Source: Paramicrosporidium saccamoebae | Lineage: Eukaryota > Rozellomycota | Length of the DNA stretch: 64,000 bases | Assembly (NCBI GenBank): GCA_002794465.1 | Contig: MTSL01000048.1 | Span: 1-64,000 of the forward strand | Reading direction: 5' to 3' | Made by a program: the position numbers and the translations under genes | Shown here: positions 49,030 through 59,405 of the stretch, piece by piece | How the letters are laid out: every line of letters starts with the position of its first letter | Numbering within the stretch: position 1 is the stretch's first letter | The notes under the pieces: generated by a model | The model's input: the letters and a program-made list of their open reading frames with translations, nothing else | Told to the model about the DNA's origin: nothing | Database searches by the model: none

Positions 49030-49170
49030 TACTAGCGCCATGCTCTTGTATACAGACTAAATTTGTCTGCGCCAGTTGAGAGGTTACTATTGGTCAGTTT
49101 GTTTCATGCGAAGGCCTCTTTTCAGCTTCGGGCGAGCGGCAAATGGCAAGGGACGGCTGCCTCTTAAGCC

Positions 49171-52100
49171 ATGACCGACAGTCCAAAGTCCAAGGCCCGT
49201 CGTCGCTCCATGACCAACACCACTGCCGTCTACGACACTGCCCGTCTCGAAGCGGAAACGGTTGGCCACCTCTTGGCACACCATGGACACCAATGTAGGG
49301 CGTTGTCCAGACAGGAGCAGACTGACAGGACCAAGAGACTGGGAAAGATGAGAGCCTTCTTGGAACAGTGCGAGACTACACGGCCTGCGGGAATCAATGC
49401 GACGATGCTACAGAGAATGCGCATGATATTGCACAAGGCGGCCACCTCAAAGGAGCTTGCATTTGGACGATGGACAAGGATCCTCAATGAACGTCGAAAG
49501 GTCGCTTTTTTGGAAAAGATGCATAATCGGCTAAAGCGGCGTGGGAGATGGCTGAAAAAGTTGGATGGATTGATGGAGGTGCGTGCCGCCGAGGCAGTTG
49601 CCCACGAGGACGACGAACGGAACCAAATCTGGTCCCAAATCTGTCGCAAGCAAATCCCCAAGGTGGCCCGACAGATGAGCAACGCCATTGCCACTCGTCT
49701 AAGCAACGCCCGCAAAGCAGCATCCCTCTGTGCTCGTGAGCAGCAGAAATCGCTGCAGAAACTGAAAAAGGGCGAGGCTCGGGATATGGCGTCTCGATCA
49801 CGGAAAGGAATGAGGGAGATGCTGCAATTTTGGAAGAGGAATGAGAAAGAAGAGCGAGAGTTGAGGAAGCGAGCAGAGAAGGAGGCAACTGAACGGCGAA
49901 GGCTAGAAGAGGAGGAGCGCGAAGCCAGGAGACAGAACAAAAAGTTGCAGTTTATGATTACACAAACCGAGCTCTACAGTCACTTTATTGCAAGAAAGGC
50001 TGACACGGCTGTTACTACGGGGCCGGCCAAGAAGCTGGCGGCTGGAGTTGACTTTGCTGATCTCGATGACACTGTCATCACTGAGCATGCGCAATTGGCA
50101 GCCCAGAAGGCAGTGGCCGCCGAGCGTGAAAAGCTGAAAAAGTTTGACACGGAATCGGACAAACATCGAACAGAGGCGGGCGGAGAGAATAGTACCCTCG
50201 GTCAGGAACTGGATCACCTTGATTTCAAGGCTCCGTCCACACTTGCCGATGTGCAGATTGAGATCCGACAGCCTCGAATGCTCCAGGCCCAGCTGAAAGG
50301 GTACCAAATCAAAGGCTTGACATGGCTGGCTAATTTATATGAGCAGGTAAGGAAGGTTGTGTGGATCTGATTCGTGTAGGGTATTAATGGAATTCTTGCA
50401 GATGAGATGGGCTTGGGAAAGACTATCCAAGCCATTTCGCTAATGGCACATTTGGCTGAGACTCATAACATTTGGGGCCCATTTCTGGTTATTGCGCCGG
50501 CGTCTACTTTGCACAATTGGCAACAAGAAATAGCCCGCTTTGTGCCGTCATTGAGAGCCCTGCCATACTGGGGCAATGTAAATGATCGAAAGACGTTGCG
50601 CAAATTTTGGAATCCAAAAAAGCTATATTCAAAGGATTCGCATTTCCATATCCTCATCACCAGCTATCAGCTCGTTGTGGCTGATGAAAAGTACTTTCAA
50701 CGCATCAAATGGCAATACATGATTCTTGACGAAGCCCAGGCCATCAAAAGCAGTTCTAGCGTGCGATGGAAGACGCTGTTGAGCTTCCAATGCAGAAATC
50801 GTCTGCTGTTGACGGGCACTCCAATTCAGAACTCTATGCAAGAGTTATGGGCCTTGTTACATTTTATCATGCCTGGTTTGTTCGACTCCCACGACGAGTT
50901 CAGTGATTGGTTCTCTCGCGATATTGAAAGTCATGCTGTGGCTGCCGAGGCCAAAAGTGGCACAAGTACCCTCAACGAACATCAACTCCAACGATTGCAC
51001 ATGATTCTAAAACCATTCATGTTGCGGCGTGTTAAGAAGGATGTGGAGGATGAGCTGGGTGCCAAGGTGGAGATTGATGTTGACTGTTCTCTTAGCGGAC
51101 GACAACGCACAATGTACAGGGCGATTAGAGACAAGTTACCATTGGCTGATCTTGTCAGCATGTCCTCGAGCAATGCTGACACTTTGATGAACATTGTGAT
51201 GCAGTTTCGCAAAGTCTGTAATCACCCCGAGCTGTTTGAACGGACCGAAATCAAGTCACCGTTCTTTCTTCATGAGCTTGACATTATCCGGCCGACCGGA
51301 AGGGATTCCTCCGTCCTGTACTGGGACGGACCATTGCAAAACCCTCTTGTCATGAGAATACCCAAAATTTGTGCACCTGTGGTGGGGGAGAAGAGCAAAT
51401 TTTTAGAGTTTGACACTTCCATATTCCATCCGCAACATGTAGCATCGACTCGGTGGCAGAAAGACGATGCATTTGCTGTATGCTACACTTCGCCGGTTTT
51501 GGACAGAAGTGATATACCTTTAATTCTGAGGAGCGGCCCGGTGGGACTGGCATTATGGCAGGAGGGTAACAAGAAATCTCTTCTGGACCAATGGAACGGG
51601 CATCCTGATGAATTGGAGAATATCAGGATGCCATGGGAGAAGAACAGTCTCCCATCCTTGGAAATCCCTGACAATGTTCGATTCGTGTGTCGCAATTCCG
51701 TCTTTTACTCCCCTCGAGTGGTTGCTGGACCCATTTCCTTGGTAGTTGACGACATGAGCTACATGCTCCGCAGCAATGTCCATATTGGACAAGAGTTGAA
51801 GATTGACTCACTGCCTGACTTTGAGGTGGATGGAGGTTCTGGCCGCTTTATTGTCATGCCTAACATTGGTAAGTTGGTGAGCGATGCGGGAAAGATGGCC
51901 ACGCTCGACAGGTTGCTGACTGAACTCAAGGCGGGGGGACACCGAGTGTTGATCTACAATCAAATGACGCGAATGATTGACTTGATGGAGGAATATTTAC
52001 ATTACCGGGGCTACTCGTACATTAGACTAGACGGATCATCCAAGATTGCTGATCGACGCGACTTGGTTAACGACTGGCAGAGTCGGCCCGACATTTTTGT

Positions 52101-52473
52101 ATTTTTGCTAAGCACCCGCGCGGGAGGACTGGGGATTAATCTAACGGCGGCTGACACGGTCATTTTCTATGATTCCGACTGGAATCCGACGGTGGATCAG
52201 CAAGCAATGGATCGTGCGCATCGTCTGGGACAGACAAAACAGGTCACAGTATACCGACTAATCACACGGAACAGCATTGAGGAGCGGATGCGACAGAGGG
52301 CGAAGCAGAAGGATGAGATCCACAAGGTGGTGATTGCGGGAGGAGAGTTTAGACAGATGGATGCGGGCCGCCCCAACCAAAAGGACATTGTGTCGCTGCT
52401 GCTGGAGGAAGGCGATGATACAACATTGCGCAGCACAGAGGATCCTGGCGCAAAAAGGATGCGTCTTGAATAG
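49171..52473 (+). CDS. INO80: INO80 chromatin-remodelling ATPase
   Basis: Exons 49171-50346 and 50380-52473 (33-nt intron) give 1089 residues, shorter than yeast Ino80 (about 1490) mainly at the N-terminus. The HSA/DBINO region is Lys/Glu-rich and ends FMITQTELYSHFIARK. Snf2 motifs: LKGYQIKGLTWLANLYEQGIN in part, ADEMGLGKT, ILDEAQAIKS, LTGTPIQN. An insertion of about 200 residues splits the RecA lobes (about 51240-51850), an INO80 hallmark used for Rvb1/2 binding. The second lobe has LSTRAGGLGINLTAADTV, YDSDWNPTVDQQAMDRAHRLGQ in part. It moves nucleosomes and exchanges H2A.Z. Confidence 0.95.
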
Positions 52474-52679
52474 GATAATAAACTCCTGATTGGCTGGTGA
52501 GTGTTTTTTGCAAAGACCAATGACTGGGGACAATTAGGGACTATTTCAAAATAAAGACTGTCGATTGGACACGAGTTGGATTGACGAATGGGAGGGTGGG
52601 AGGGACGAGTGACACGCTAGCAACCGAAACTTGGCAACGAAGTACGATACAAAGGAAGGCAGACGGACGATGCAACACG

Positions 52680-54962
52680 ATGGCGTCACCGACAAAGCAC
52701 ACTGAAGACACGATCCGTCTTTTATTGCCGTTGCCGACAACGTGCACCCTGCCGACGATGCGCTACACCATTGATCGACTGCGGACGACATTGTCCTGTG
52801 AGGTGGAATTGCTACCGGCCTCCCGGACCGTATCCGTACAAGGACAACGTGCTCAGGTTATGGCAGCGCGTCAGCAATTGGCCCGAGCAAGACGATCAGA
52901 ACGCATGACGATGCGCTATCGACAGCGAATGGAAAGTCCAGCTGCAATCAGCGTCGCCAGGGTAGGCACGGGGGAGAAGGAGCTGAGAGTGCAGGGAGTT
53001 CCCGATGAGGAAGAAATTGACGGGGACGTCACTGATCTGGAATATGCACGATTGGCACACATTATGGAAATGGACGGAGGCGTGCGTCAAGAAATCTCAA
53101 TCCCCTTGCACGTGGCTGGACGAGTGGCAGGTTGTTCTGGTCGAAATCGATTCCACACGCTCCTAAAGAATGGAGTATTGTTAGAGGTAGCAGGAAGGAT
53201 TTGCGAGAAGGAGCTTGGCCATGAGCATGAGCATGAACACGAAAATGGGACTGGGACTGGGACTGGAAATGAGACTAGTTCCCAGAATCCTCAGCATCAA
53301 CATCTTCAGACTAAGTGTACAGTGTTTCTCAGTGCTCGCACTCAGGAGGAACTCGACGTTGTGCAAAAGGGCATTTTGGAAGATGCGGCTTCCACCGAGG
53401 CGATGCAATTTGCTCTTTGTGTGGATGAACGTTTGTCAGATTGGTTATTGTCCCATCGCCGGACGCAGCTGCAGCAGATTACTTATAAAAATGGGACAAG
53501 TGTGTCATTGCGACCAACAACGCTGTTAGTGCATGGCCATCGACGTGAGACAGTGCGAACTACAGCGGAGGAGATTACGCGATTGACTCACAACTTTCAT
53601 TCGTGTACATTGTGGTTGGCAGAACAGTATGAAACGCTTCCAGTGCTGTTGGAACGAGCAGCTCGACAGAGCGGTGCTGAAATCCAACAGGCCTCTCATG
53701 CGGTAGACCTATTTGGGACGCAGGAGCAGTTGCGCACCGCTATTGCCACATTGCAGGCGGCAGGCATTGAATGTCTGCAGATTAAATATCGACTGGGTCA
53801 GAGTGAAGAGATTCGCGATTTTATCAGTGGTAAGAAGGATGGGAAACTGATCAAAATTATGAAAGAGACGGGTGCCTCCATTTCATTGGGCGGTTCAGGC
53901 CGTTTAGGCATTGATTCCCAAATCGACATTGAATTGGTTGCCCAGGATCCTGACTCTCTTGCCATTGCCCTCGATATGTTATTGGGAGAGTTTCCTGCTG
54001 AACGTTCCTTCTTCTTAGCTGACAGTCATCACAAACGACTGATTGGCCACGGTGGCAGGACCATCCAGCGGGTCATGAAAAAGTATGCCGTGTACATTAA
54101 ATTCCTCAGTGCGGAGGAGGCGGCAGCTCGTGCACCTGTCGATGCCATGGCTTTGCCCCGAGTGTTGGCTAGTCGACTGCCCAATGTATTGGTCCGTACT
54201 CCCTCAAAGAACGAAGAGGCCTTAAGTGCGGCACAGGACGAGATCCACGACATGGCCGAGGAGCTTGAGCACCAAATCCCCAAACGCGTCATGCGATTGG
54301 ATCGTCATGCTCTATTAGCTCTCAGTGATTCTGAACGGACGGCATTGGCAGACTTTCTTAGACAGTTTCGAGAGTCATTAGACTTTTCCGTTCCGTCCAC
54401 CTTTTCAGAGAGTCCCGAGGATGATGGCGTCTTTGTTATCAAAGTGCGTGGATATCAGACACCTTTGAATCTGTTCTATGAACGGGTCACCGGTGATATG
54501 GCATCTCTCATTAAGCCTCTCCTCCACACGGCTGCCGTCTCTCCCCCGTCCACACCCACTACCCTCCCCTCGCCCACCATTTCCATGCAGAGTAATCTGT
54601 CCGTCAGTAGTTCGGCCAGCTGGACCGCCCAATCCCCCGACCTGTTCTCCCATTTCCCCATGTCGGTGCTGCAGCCTCCCGTTTCAACTACCCTCACTCC
54701 CACCAGTCCCATGGTTGCGCCAACAAAGCTGCCTCAGTTGGGATTCAATCCCACCATTGGCAGTCAGAAGCGCAAACATTGTCCCTGGAACATGGGCTTT
54801 CCCAAATTGTCGCTCATGACGGTCGATTCGCTCTGGCGGAACGATGTCGATGACTTTACTACACTGGTAAGATTTTGTTCGTGTATTGACGTATAGGATT
54901 GGAAGATTATCAGTGAACAGCATTACCGGAGAAGGGCATCCTCTGTATTCCGTGCTCAATAA
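52680..54962 (+). CDS. Multi-KH-domain RNA-binding protein
   Basis: Exons 52680-54866 and 54897-54962 (30-nt intron) give 750 residues; the terminal exon adds DWKIISEQHYRRRASSVFRA and its stop codon sits inside AATAAA (54958-54963). Repeated KH-like units occur through the chain. The clearest has HHKRLIGHGGRTIQRVMKKY in part (GxxG near residue 455), preceded by FISGKKDGKLIKIMKETGAS in part. A His/Glu low-complexity patch encodes HEHEHEHENGTGTGTGN near residue 185. The C-terminus is Ser/Pro/Thr-rich. It resembles the fungal KH proteins of the YLL032C/vigilin sort; the exact orthology is unclear. A CCAAT box lies at 52489. Confidence 0.82.
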
Positions 54963-55331
54963 ACTGTCTAGAAAATAAACTGTATTCAACCTGTGATTTC
55001 GTCCATCTATACAGTCCAAGGATAAAGGGCCTGCGCTACAGTATCCGCTGATGATCGGTAGTCCGACCCAGGTAGCGGAAACTCTGATCCAGCGGGCAAT
55101 CCTAGTCTAGCTGATTGCCCTAATACAGATAGCAGTCCTAATTCAGGTAGTAGGCACACTAGTCACGGCTGTCCTGAAGGTGACTGCCTATCCATATGCC
55201 ACACTTTTTGATGACACTATCTGTATTTGGATTGTTTGGAAAACGTGGTGTAACATGAATTACTGATTTTGGACATATTATTGGCAGAGTACAAAAAAGG
55301 CAAAAAATTGTTGTCATTGTGTACCACTGCG
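54963..55331. repeat. Intergenic region with diverged dispersed repeat family 2, copy D
   Basis: GTAGTCCGACCCAGGTAGCGG at 55059-55077 matches the core of copies A and B, followed by weaker, internally repetitive similarity to about 55200 (CAGATAGCAGTCC, CAGGTAGTAG). This copy sits immediately before the first gene of the secreted array. Confidence 0.55.
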
Positions 55332-56279
55332 ATGAGGCTGGCTTGTTCCTTGCTCCTCTCCACAGTGTGCGGCGCTGCTAATGTTCTATTTCATTACAAG
55401 GGAGACTCTCTTCCTTCTATTGGAGAGAAGGGTGACTTTAATTATTTATCTGCAGGAGGATTTGTCGCCAACGATGGAAATCTGGAACTCTGGAATGACG
55501 CATTGCATGTAGTGAGCCTTCCGTTCAAGTCTTCCCACTTTTCGCTCCTGGACAATCCCAAATTCCAGCTCTTTACTAACCAACATTTCTCAATCAAGGA
55601 TAAGCTAACTGTCAAGATGACATCCCACATAATGACCTCGGGCGTGGATAAGCATCCCTTTGGCGATCAAGTCTTCAGTCCGTGTAGCGATCCACGTCTG
55701 GCAGCAGGTACAATGGTTGCAAAGGACAATGAGAATGGCATTGTTTACAGCTTTGTGCTGGCCGAGGGATACATCTTTGCCGTGGTCCAATCATTGCTGG
55801 TGACGCCAGGGGGACCGAGCGATGCTCCACGAGCCGCCTATGCCATCCCTCTCCTCGGAATCAGTCCAATGGGCGAGTATAACATTGGAATGCACTTTGA
55901 TCGGGCAGCTGAGACAATCTCCTGGGTGATCAACGGATATCAGCACTTCCAAATGAAGAGTTCGGAATTGCTACCGCCAGAGCACAAGGTGTTGAAATGG
56001 GGACCCGATGCAACATTTAAATTCCCCAACCGTATCACTGTAGGATTTGGGACTCTCAGCGCTCTGGAATACTACCCGCCCCAATATCCGCCCGACTACC
56101 CACCAAACGGACAGAATGTTGGGATTGCCCTAGTGAAGCTGGCAGCGCCGATGCAGTTTCTAGATCCAAAGAATGATGGGCCAGCACAGTATTTTATTGA
56201 TCATAGTGATCCTGAGTACCAGGTGTGGGGACAGGGAGCCATGCTCGATGTTCAGGACCTCATCGTCGAGGCACAATAA
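55332..56279 (+). CDS. Secreted array protein 1 (DUF6081-like beta-sandwich)
   Basis: 315 residues. Start at ATG 55332, which opens a signal peptide (MRLACSLLLSTVCGAA); the upstream in-frame extension lacks one. The mature chain has the array motifs: NVLFHYKGDSLP, DKHPFGDQVFSP, SDPRLAAGTMV, YSFVLAEGYIFAV, AAYAIPLL, ISWVINGYQHF, VLKWGPD, VGFGTLSALEYYP and GAMLDVQDLIVE. The pattern of a conserved HPFG...DPRLA core, F-x-F...TN, W-x-V-D/N-G and a C-terminal V/I-x-D/N-I/L-x-V strand recalls DUF6081 and laminin-G-like sandwiches; no catalytic residues are obvious. The stop codon lies in AATAAA (56275-56280). Closest to array protein 2. Confidence 0.8.
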   Translation: MRLACSLLLSTVCGAANVLFHYKGDSLPSIGEKGDFNYLSAGGFVANDGNLELWNDALHVVSLPFKSSHFSLLDNPKFQLFTNQHFSIKDKLTVKMTSHIMTSGVDKHPFGDQVFSPCSDPRLAAGTMVAKDNENGIVYSFVLAEGYIFAVVQSLLVTPGGPSDAPRAAYAIPLLGISPMGEYNIGMHFDRAAETISWVINGYQHFQMKSSELLPPEHKVLKWGPDATFKFPNRITVGFGTLSALEYYPPQYPPDYPPNGQNVGIALVKLAAPMQFLDPKNDGPAQYFIDHSDPEYQVWGQGAMLDVQDLIVEAQ

Positions 56280-56644
56280 AGCGTTATTTAGTTTGCAATC
56301 AGATTCAATTGGCAATAATTCCACCCGGAACCCGCCAATCGAAAAATGCGATCCCATCGGCCCGATTTGTAAGACTGGCAATCGATCTGCCAGTCCATCA
56401 ACAGACTTGCAAGTTACTGAGAATCGATGGTGGTTTGGATAACGCCGACCCATTAATTCTATGACAGTCAGGCGCCATGCTACTCCGTTCCAAAGATTCT
56501 AGACTGCTATCAATCACAAGGTCTGTGCGCAATTAACTACTTGGAGATTGAACATTCTAGACATGTGGCTTAGCATCGATCTTTGGGTTTATCATATTAA
56601 ACGTAATTTCTGACGTATAGTCGCTGATAGTGTGCGCCATCGAG
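56280..56644. other. Intergenic spacer, array 1-2
   Basis: 365 bp, AT-rich. No gene or clear dispersed repeat; presumably the promoter of array gene 2. Confidence 0.45.
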
Positions 56645-57568
56645 ATGAGAATAGCCTGCTTATTTTTCGCGTCAACAGTGTATGGTGCCGGCGTGGTATT
56701 TCAGTATAAGGGAGACACTCTTCCTTCCATTGGAGAGGACGGTGACTTTAACTTTTTCTCGGCCGGCGATTTCATCAGCAATGATGGAACGGCTCGCATC
56801 CAGGATGAAAGACTACTTATTGATAGCTCCCCCTTCACTTCCCATTCTCCTACGCTCCTTGACAATCCCAAGTACCAAATTTTTACCAACAAGCACTTTT
56901 CTATCGATGATTCTACATTGTCTGTCAAAATGACAGCTGCTGTAACCACGCCCGGTGTGCAAGATCATCCCTTTGGCCCATACGTCACTAATCCGTACAG
57001 CGATCCGCGCCTGGCAGCTGGTGCAATGATTGTCAAGGACGACGAGCATGGCGTCATTTACGACTTTGTGCTGACCGAACAACGCATCTGTGCTGTGGTC
57101 CAGTCTCTGCTATTTACACCAGCGGGGCCAAACCAATCTCCAAGCGCTGCCTATGCTATCCCTCTCCTTGACACTACTGAAATGACACGTCATCAACTTG
57201 AGATAAAGTTTGACGGGGTAGCCAAGACGATCTCCTGGGTGATTGATGGACAGCAGCTGTTCCAAATGAAGAGCTCTGAGATGTTGCCAGCAGAGCACAA
57301 GGTGCTGAAATGGGGACCCAATGAGCTATTCAAGTTCCCCAACAAGATCAATGTCGGTTTCGGGACCCTAACTGCGTTTGAATATTATCTGTCCGACGAA
57401 AACACTGAAGGGATAGCACTGGTAAAGTTGGCGGCGCCAATGCCTTTTATTGATCCGAGAAGCGACGAGCCTGCGCAGTATGTCACCGACTCTGCTGTTA
57501 AAGAATACCAAGCATGGGGACAAGGCGCTGGGCTCTACATCGAGGAGCTTGTAGTCGAGCGGCAGTGA
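56645..57568 (+). CDS. Secreted array protein 2
   Basis: 307 residues from ATG 56645, with signal peptide MRIACLFFASTVYGAG. It is the closest relative of array protein 1: same order of VVFQYKGDTLPSIGEDGDFN in part, QDHPFGPYVTNP, SDPRLAAGAMIV, YDFVLTEQRICAV, AAYAIPLLD, ISWVIDGQQLFQMKSSEMLP in part, VLKWGPNELFKFPNKI and GAGLYIEELVVERQ. There are no introns, no GPI tail and few cysteines. Function unknown; secretion and a lectin/glucanase-like sandwich fold are inferred. Confidence 0.8.
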   Translation: MRIACLFFASTVYGAGVVFQYKGDTLPSIGEDGDFNFFSAGDFISNDGTARIQDERLLIDSSPFTSHSPTLLDNPKYQIFTNKHFSIDDSTLSVKMTAAVTTPGVQDHPFGPYVTNPYSDPRLAAGAMIVKDDEHGVIYDFVLTEQRICAVVQSLLFTPAGPNQSPSAAYAIPLLDTTEMTRHQLEIKFDGVAKTISWVIDGQQLFQMKSSEMLPAEHKVLKWGPNELFKFPNKINVGFGTLTAFEYYLSDENTEGIALVKLAAPMPFIDPRSDEPAQYVTDSAVKEYQAWGQGAGLYIEELVVERQ

Positions 57569-58116
57569 ACCTGAGAGCCAGTTCAGCATATAGCGTGGCA
57601 CATCATCCAATAAACAAGGACTACATGTTAATAGTATATAGCGTATTGAGGACTAGAATTTGTGATTATACAATCTCGCAGATAGGTAAAGGCCGAGAGG
57701 TTTGAGTCTGTCGTATGCTCTACTCTGGTAGACCCTTCTTAACTATGATATACTTACACCTATTGGTTATGATTGGGCTCGCTTGCCCACTCACGCCCCT
57801 TACTGACCGTTAGTTGTTCCGCAGACGCAAGGAACTTAATGTCCGGCCATCTGATCTAGAGAGATACTTTTAAATGTATTCTACCTATCCTGTTACTGTA
57901 ATGAGCACAAATGTTCAATATCTCGCCTCCCCACCAATCCAAATTTCTTCTTAAATTGCAAAGTAGTGGGGTCGTTACTAAAACACACTGTTGATTAGGG
58001 TCGATAGTTCCATATAGTACAGTCACTATCGAGGCTCACCTAATTCGTCAGTATCATCAAGATTGCGGTATATTAAAATGTTACTGAAATGCGGGCCTAA
58101 TTATTACGATATCACC
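57569..58116. other. Intergenic spacer, array 2-3
   Basis: About 550 bp, the longest quiet spacer in the array. AT-rich with AATAAA just after gene 2 (about 57610) and TATTAAAATG-like sequence before gene 3. No gene is visible. Confidence 0.45.
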
Positions 58117-59061
58117 ATGCTCCTCTGGAATGCACTTCAACTAGCATCTTTCGTGTCCAGCGCCAAGGTGCTCTTCGAATACCAGGGACACGAGCTGCCT
58201 AATATTGGCCCGAAGGGTATTTTTGATTATCCTGTACATCCCAACCTGCCTACAGATGGCGAACAGCTCACAATCAAAGACGATCGTCTTGTGATAAACA
58301 GTTATCCATTTAAGCACACTCGAGCTGATTTCCATGATGCCCTCAAGTTTCAAATGTATACGAATGATCGCTTTAAATGCAATTCAGGAAAGGTAACCGT
58401 TCAAATGACTGGCGGCGCTCTCATGCATGGTGTTGAAGATAATCCCTTTGGGGAAGAGCCCATGCTCTCTCAAATCGACGCCCGCCTAGTAGCGTCAGTG
58501 TTCAATGTGCAGGATGATAAAGGGCAGGTGTTCAATTTTATCATTACAAATGCCAGAATTAGCGCCGTTATCCAAGCCCCGTTCATCTTCCCACCCAGCC
58601 AAGAAGAGGTTACCAGCACTATGAGTTATAATATCCCCTTGGTTGAGACGCAGGCGGGAGAAGAACACACTTTGGCCCTGATTTTTGATGCTGCTTCTCA
58701 GTCAGTGTCCTGGTCGGTTGATGGGACAATTCACTACACCTGGACAGTCGATTCACAGATCCCTCAAGAGAACTGTATTCTTAGATGGGGCGATCTAAAC
58801 CGTTTCACTTACCCAGGCAATTTTGCCGTCGGATTTGGCAACTACGAAACCTTGTCATATTACCCGCCCCTAAATGACGCTAAGGCTTTTGGTATAGAGT
58901 ACAAGGGACTGGTGAATCTCCCTTTCGAGCTACCCCTTTTCGATCCCCAATCTGGCGAGCCTGCCGAGTACATGACTAGCTCTAGTGAGCAAAAAGACCA
59001 TACCTGGGATCGAGGAGCTATCCTGAGAATCAGGGACATTATTGTCACTTATGAGGTGTAA
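58117..59061 (+). CDS. Secreted array protein 3
   Basis: 314 residues from ATG 58117, chosen because it opens a signal peptide (MLLWNALQLASFVSSA) aligned with that of array protein 6; an upstream in-frame ATG at 58078 is less likely. Motifs: KVLFEYQGHELPNIGPKG, VEDNPFGEE (His of HPFG replaced by Asn), DARLVASVF, NFIITNARISAVI, YNIPLV, VSWSVDGTIHYTW, LRWGD, VGFGNYETLSYYPP and GAILRIRDIIVTYEV. Proteins 3 and 6 are nearly identical in the middle third but not elsewhere. Confidence 0.8.
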   Translation: MLLWNALQLASFVSSAKVLFEYQGHELPNIGPKGIFDYPVHPNLPTDGEQLTIKDDRLVINSYPFKHTRADFHDALKFQMYTNDRFKCNSGKVTVQMTGGALMHGVEDNPFGEEPMLSQIDARLVASVFNVQDDKGQVFNFIITNARISAVIQAPFIFPPSQEEVTSTMSYNIPLVETQAGEEHTLALIFDAASQSVSWSVDGTIHYTWTVDSQIPQENCILRWGDLNRFTYPGNFAVGFGNYETLSYYPPLNDAKAFGIEYKGLVNLPFELPLFDPQSGEPAEYMTSSSEQKDHTWDRGAILRIRDIIVTYEV

Positions 59062-59405
59062 ACCCTAATTAAAAGTGAGATTGGTAATAAATATTTCATT
59101 AGGGCGGACGGAGAAGAAGATTTTTACTAAACAATATGGCTCTTTTTAGGCAACCACTCTCAATATCACGGCCCTGACGTGTAACTGATATGCACATTCA
59201 AGTCTCCAGGCACAAAATGCTATTTTATTACAGATACTTTATGTGGGATATTGGTTTGTGAACGTGCTATCTCGTATAAGCCAAGCAAATTGGTTGCTAG
59301 CAATCTCATCTTTTGCGGGAGGTGGACCAATGAGAAGAGGTCTAGCTAGAATCCATTAAGATGCAATCTCAAGATACCACCCCCGGATTAGTGGCTGAAT
59401 TTAGT
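59062..59405. promoter_or_regulatory. Spacer with promoter block shared by array genes 4 and 7
   Basis: The block 59325-59405 (GGACCAATGAGAAGAGGTCT..., GCTAGAATCCATTAAGATGC) is closely repeated at 63219-63307 before gene 7. It includes a CCAAT box (59327-59331). The duplicated unit therefore included promoter sequence. Confidence 0.7.
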
